DNA of 6,166 nt. It comes from Chloroflexota bacterium. GTDB taxonomy: Bacteria; Chloroflexota; Anaerolineae; Anaerolineales; DRMV01. Below are positions 5,337-6,166 of the stretch, one piece after another. Numbering within the stretch: the first letter of the stretch is position 1; each line of letters opens with the position of its first letter. The position numbers were made by a program, and so were the translations under genes. The notes beneath the pieces were generated by a model. That model searched no databases. It saw only the letters and a list, made by a program, of their open reading frames with translations, and had not been told where the DNA came from. The stretch spans positions 1 through 6,166 of the forward strand of contig JAADCW010000165.1 of assembly GCA_013154225.1 (NCBI GenBank), written 5' to 3'.

Positions 5337-5684
5337 CTAACCCAAAATCAGGGCAAACAAGCGAGTAAAGAGCCAGTCGAAAAAGCCCAAAAAAGCGGCC
5401 ATGAACACGGTCACCACAGTGACCACCACGGTCAGGCGCCAGGCCTCTTCGCGGGTCGGCCAACTCACCTTTTGCAGTTCGCCGCGGGTTTCGTAGAAAA
5501 GCCGCTGGAAGAAATTGCGCTGCTTGCGCGGCTGGCGCTTTGCAGGTCGGGCACTGGAAGTCCGCGCAGGGACCTGCTTTTTCGCCTTGGCAGGCGCTTC
5601 CTGCGAGGTTGTAGCCACAGCCTGCCGTTTGGCTGCCGCGGCGGCTTTACGCTCCTTGCGGGTCATCTTTTTCTTCTTGGCCAC
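5337..5684 (-). CDS. secE: Preprotein translocase subunit SecE
   Basis: SecE is the essential clamp subunit of the SecYEG channel in the cytoplasmic membrane. The C-terminal half is diagnostic: ETRGELQKVSWPTREEAWRLT (65-85) forms the amphipathic helix and conserved WPT turn, followed by one transmembrane helix (about 84-110), as in single-helix SecE proteins. The first 57 residues are a Lys/Arg/Ala-rich, probably disordered tail. The chosen start is GTG 5682-5684 (115 residues, MAKKKKMTRK...), because the ribosome site AAGGAG (5691-5696) lies 6 nt upstream. The TTG two codons earlier (5688-5690) touches that site and cannot be used well. The gene lies between tRNA-Trp and nusG, the classical position. 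Confidence 0.95.
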   Translation of the reverse strand: MAKKKKMTRKERKAAAAAKRQAVATTSQEAPAKAKKQVPARTSSARPAKRQPRKQRNFFQRLFYETRGELQKVSWPTREEAWRLTVVVTVVTVFMAAFLGFFDWLFTRLFALILG

Positions 5685-5733
5685 GCGCAACTCCTTACAA
5701 AATGGCTGTGCTCAGGCACGCCTTACTTACGGA

Positions 5734-5758
5734 TAAAACGCCGCCATAACAGCGGCGT
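5734..5758 (-). terminator. Terminator-like hairpin downstream of tRNA-Trp
   Basis: On the minus strand ACGCCGC (5752-5758) pairs with GCGGCGT (5738-5744), with a further G-U pair and a loop of about 5 nt, followed by TTTTA. It starts 10 bp after the tRNA 3' end. The short T-run suggests partial termination, allowing some read-through into secE-nusG, or it may only protect the tRNA precursor end. Confidence 0.6.
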
Positions 5759-5767
5759 CATCCAAGG

Positions 5768-5841
5768 CAGGCCAGGAGGGACTCGAACCCCCAACCGCCG
5801 GTTTTGGAGACCGGTGCTCTTCCAAATTGAGCTACTGGCCT
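5768..5841 (-). tRNA. trnW: tRNA-Trp (anticodon CCA)
   Basis: A 74-nt cloverleaf folds cleanly on the minus strand. The acceptor arms AGGCCAG and CTGGCCT pair over 7 bp with discriminator G. The D arm has GCTC/GAGC. The anticodon stem CCGGT/ACCGG encloses CTCCAAA with anticodon CCA (5805-5807), which reads UGG. The variable loop has 5 nt, and the T arm GGGGG/CCCTC has loop TTCGAGT. The 3' CCA is not encoded (CCT follows the discriminator). Its position between the tuf/rpmG end and secE is the common bacterial arrangement. Confidence 0.96.
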
Positions 5842-5848
5842 ACGACGA

Positions 5849-5879
5849 CATGGGAGGGATGGGAGCCATCCCTCCCATG
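5849..5879. repeat. Perfect 14-bp palindrome upstream of tRNA-Trp
   Basis: CATGGGAGGGATGG (5849-5862) and its exact reverse complement (5866-5879) flank a 3-bp centre. It directly abuts the -10 box of the putative tRNA promoter and ends 7 bp before the tRNA. No T-run follows on either strand, so it is not a normal intrinsic terminator. It may be an RNA hairpin in the tRNA leader or tuf-rpmG 3' end, or a DNA site overlapping the transcription start. Confidence 0.75.
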
Positions 5880-5888
5880 ATTATACCA
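5880..5888 (-). promoter_or_regulatory. Extended -10 promoter for tRNA-Trp (and possibly secE-nusG)
   Basis: The minus strand reads TGGTATAAT, a perfect TATAAT preceded by the TGn extension, a few bases past the rpmG stop. No good -35 exists at 16-18 bp; TTGCAC lies 22 bp upstream, which is too far. Extended -10 promoters can work without a -35. The expected start falls inside the adjacent palindrome. Confidence 0.55.
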
Positions 5889-5892
5889 CGGC

Positions 5893-6060
5893 TCAGCGGG
5901 TTTCCCGGTGCAAGGTGTGCCGACGGCAGCGCGGGCAATACTTGCGCAGTTCCAACCGCGCCGGGTCATTGCGCCGGTTCTTTTCAGTCGTATAGTTACG
6001 CTCCTTGCACTCTGTGCAAGCCAGCGTGATTACAATCCGCACACCTTTCTTCTTTGCCAT
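5893..6060 (-). CDS. rpmG: 50S ribosomal protein L33
   Basis: L33 is a small zinc-ribbon protein near the ribosomal E site. The 55-residue frame begins MAKKKGVRIVITLACTECK and ends RRHTLHRETR. It has the complete zinc ligand set C15-x2-C18 and C42-x2-C45, so it is the zinc-binding (C+) form rather than the Cys-free paralogue. The typical YTTEKNRRN segment (23-31) matches the family motif. The start ATG (6058-6060) has AAGGTGA (6064-6070) upstream. It lies 15 bp after the tuf stop, so the two are surely co-transcribed, and the tRNA-Trp promoter begins just past its stop codon. Confidence 0.96.
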   Translation of the reverse strand: MAKKKGVRIVITLACTECKERNYTTEKNRRNDPARLELRKYCPRCRRHTLHRETR

Positions 6061-6075
6061 AATTCACCTTTATCG

Positions 6076-6166
6076 TCAGTCCAGAATTTCGGTGACCACA
6101 CCGGCACCGACCGTCAGGCCACCCTCACGGATGGCGAATTTGCTCCCTTGCTCCAGCGCTACCGGC
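6076..6166 (-). CDS. tuf: Elongation factor Tu, last 29 residues (5' end outside window)
   Basis: EF-Tu delivers aminoacyl-tRNA to the ribosome as a GTP complex. Only the end of domain III lies in the window: the frame reads PVALEQGSKFAIREGGLTVG and AGVVTEILD followed by TGA. The FAIREGG-TVGAGVV block is the invariant C-terminal signature of EF-Tu, placing tuf immediately upstream of rpmG. Whether a second tuf copy exists cannot be seen here. Confidence 0.96.
   Translation of the reverse strand, partial: PVALEQGSKFAIREGGLTVGAGVVTEILD

Noticed and set aside
4075..5340. A 421-codon open frame on the plus strand
   Set aside because: It lies antisense to the start of rplA, all of rplK and all of nusG, which have unmistakable products. 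Its translation is His/Phe/Leu-rich with no family resemblance; GC-biased codons of the real genes suppress stops on the opposite strand.
5685..5690. TTG at 5688-5690 as the secE start
   Set aside because: It directly touches the AAGGAG ribosome site, leaving no spacing; the GTG two codons later has 6-nt spacing and gives the usual MAKK start.
5849..5879. The 14-bp palindrome as a tuf-rpmG intrinsic terminator
   Set aside because: No T-run follows the stem on either strand, and a TATAAT box sits immediately upstream instead.
1..6166. CRISPR arrays, insertion sequences, attachment sites or prophage genes
   Set aside because: No regularly spaced repeats, transposase-like frames or terminal inverted repeats with target duplications are visible; all tRNA-flanking sequence is explained by housekeeping genes.

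Overview
The window is a bacterial chromosomal segment read entirely from the minus strand. It covers the end of a translation/transcription housekeeping cluster followed by an unrelated regulator/transporter pair. Going down the minus strand (right to left) the order is: tuf (C-terminal end only), rpmG, tRNA-Trp(CCA), secE, nusG, rplK, rplA, rplJ, rplL, a strong terminator, an ArsR-type regulator, and an MFS transporter cut by the left edge. I see no convincing gene on the plus strand. The moderately high GC content, the tuf-rpmG-tRNA-Trp-secE-nusG-rplKAJL order, the absence of rpoB after rplL, and an ArsR regulator with a long N-terminal domain beside an MFS gene suggest a Chloroflexota (Anaerolineae-like) bacterium. 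That placement is an inference from gene order and protein style, not a database result.

Right part (about 4600-6166). The EF-Tu end and L33 are 15 bp apart. A near-perfect extended -10 box lies just past the rpmG stop, next to a perfect 14-bp palindrome, and probably starts tRNA-Trp transcription. A small terminator-like hairpin follows the tRNA. SecE (protein export) and NusG (transcription elongation) come next, both with long low-complexity N-terminal tails. Shine-Dalgarno spacing moves the best start of secE to an internal GTG and that of nusG to ATG.

Middle part (2152-4650). The four ribosomal stalk genes rplK, rplA, rplJ and rplL carry clear autoregulatory RNA. The gaps before rplK and before rplA hold the same small structure (GTGGGAGGGCT, loop, AGCCCG, 7-nt bulge, CCAC), which resembles the L1-binding region of 23S rRNA, so it looks like a duplicated L1 operator. 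The rplA-rplJ gap holds a classical L10(L12) leader followed by a perfect 12-bp intrinsic terminator. A 13-bp long-range complementarity between the leader and this terminator looks like the antiterminator. rplJ starts at TTG. A textbook terminator closes the operon after rplL.

Left part (1-2150). The 304-bp gap after rplL holds a second terminator-like hairpin, a 20-bp tandem repeat and short inverted repeats. Its left end is the promoter of the ArsR-family gene: a TATAAT box embedded in one of two TTAGA-N6-TCT(AA) boxes spaced exactly 20 bp apart, a likely autorepressor operator. The regulator and the MFS transporter are 89 bp apart and probably form one unit in which the regulator controls the transporter. 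The signal and the transported substrate cannot be read from the sequence.
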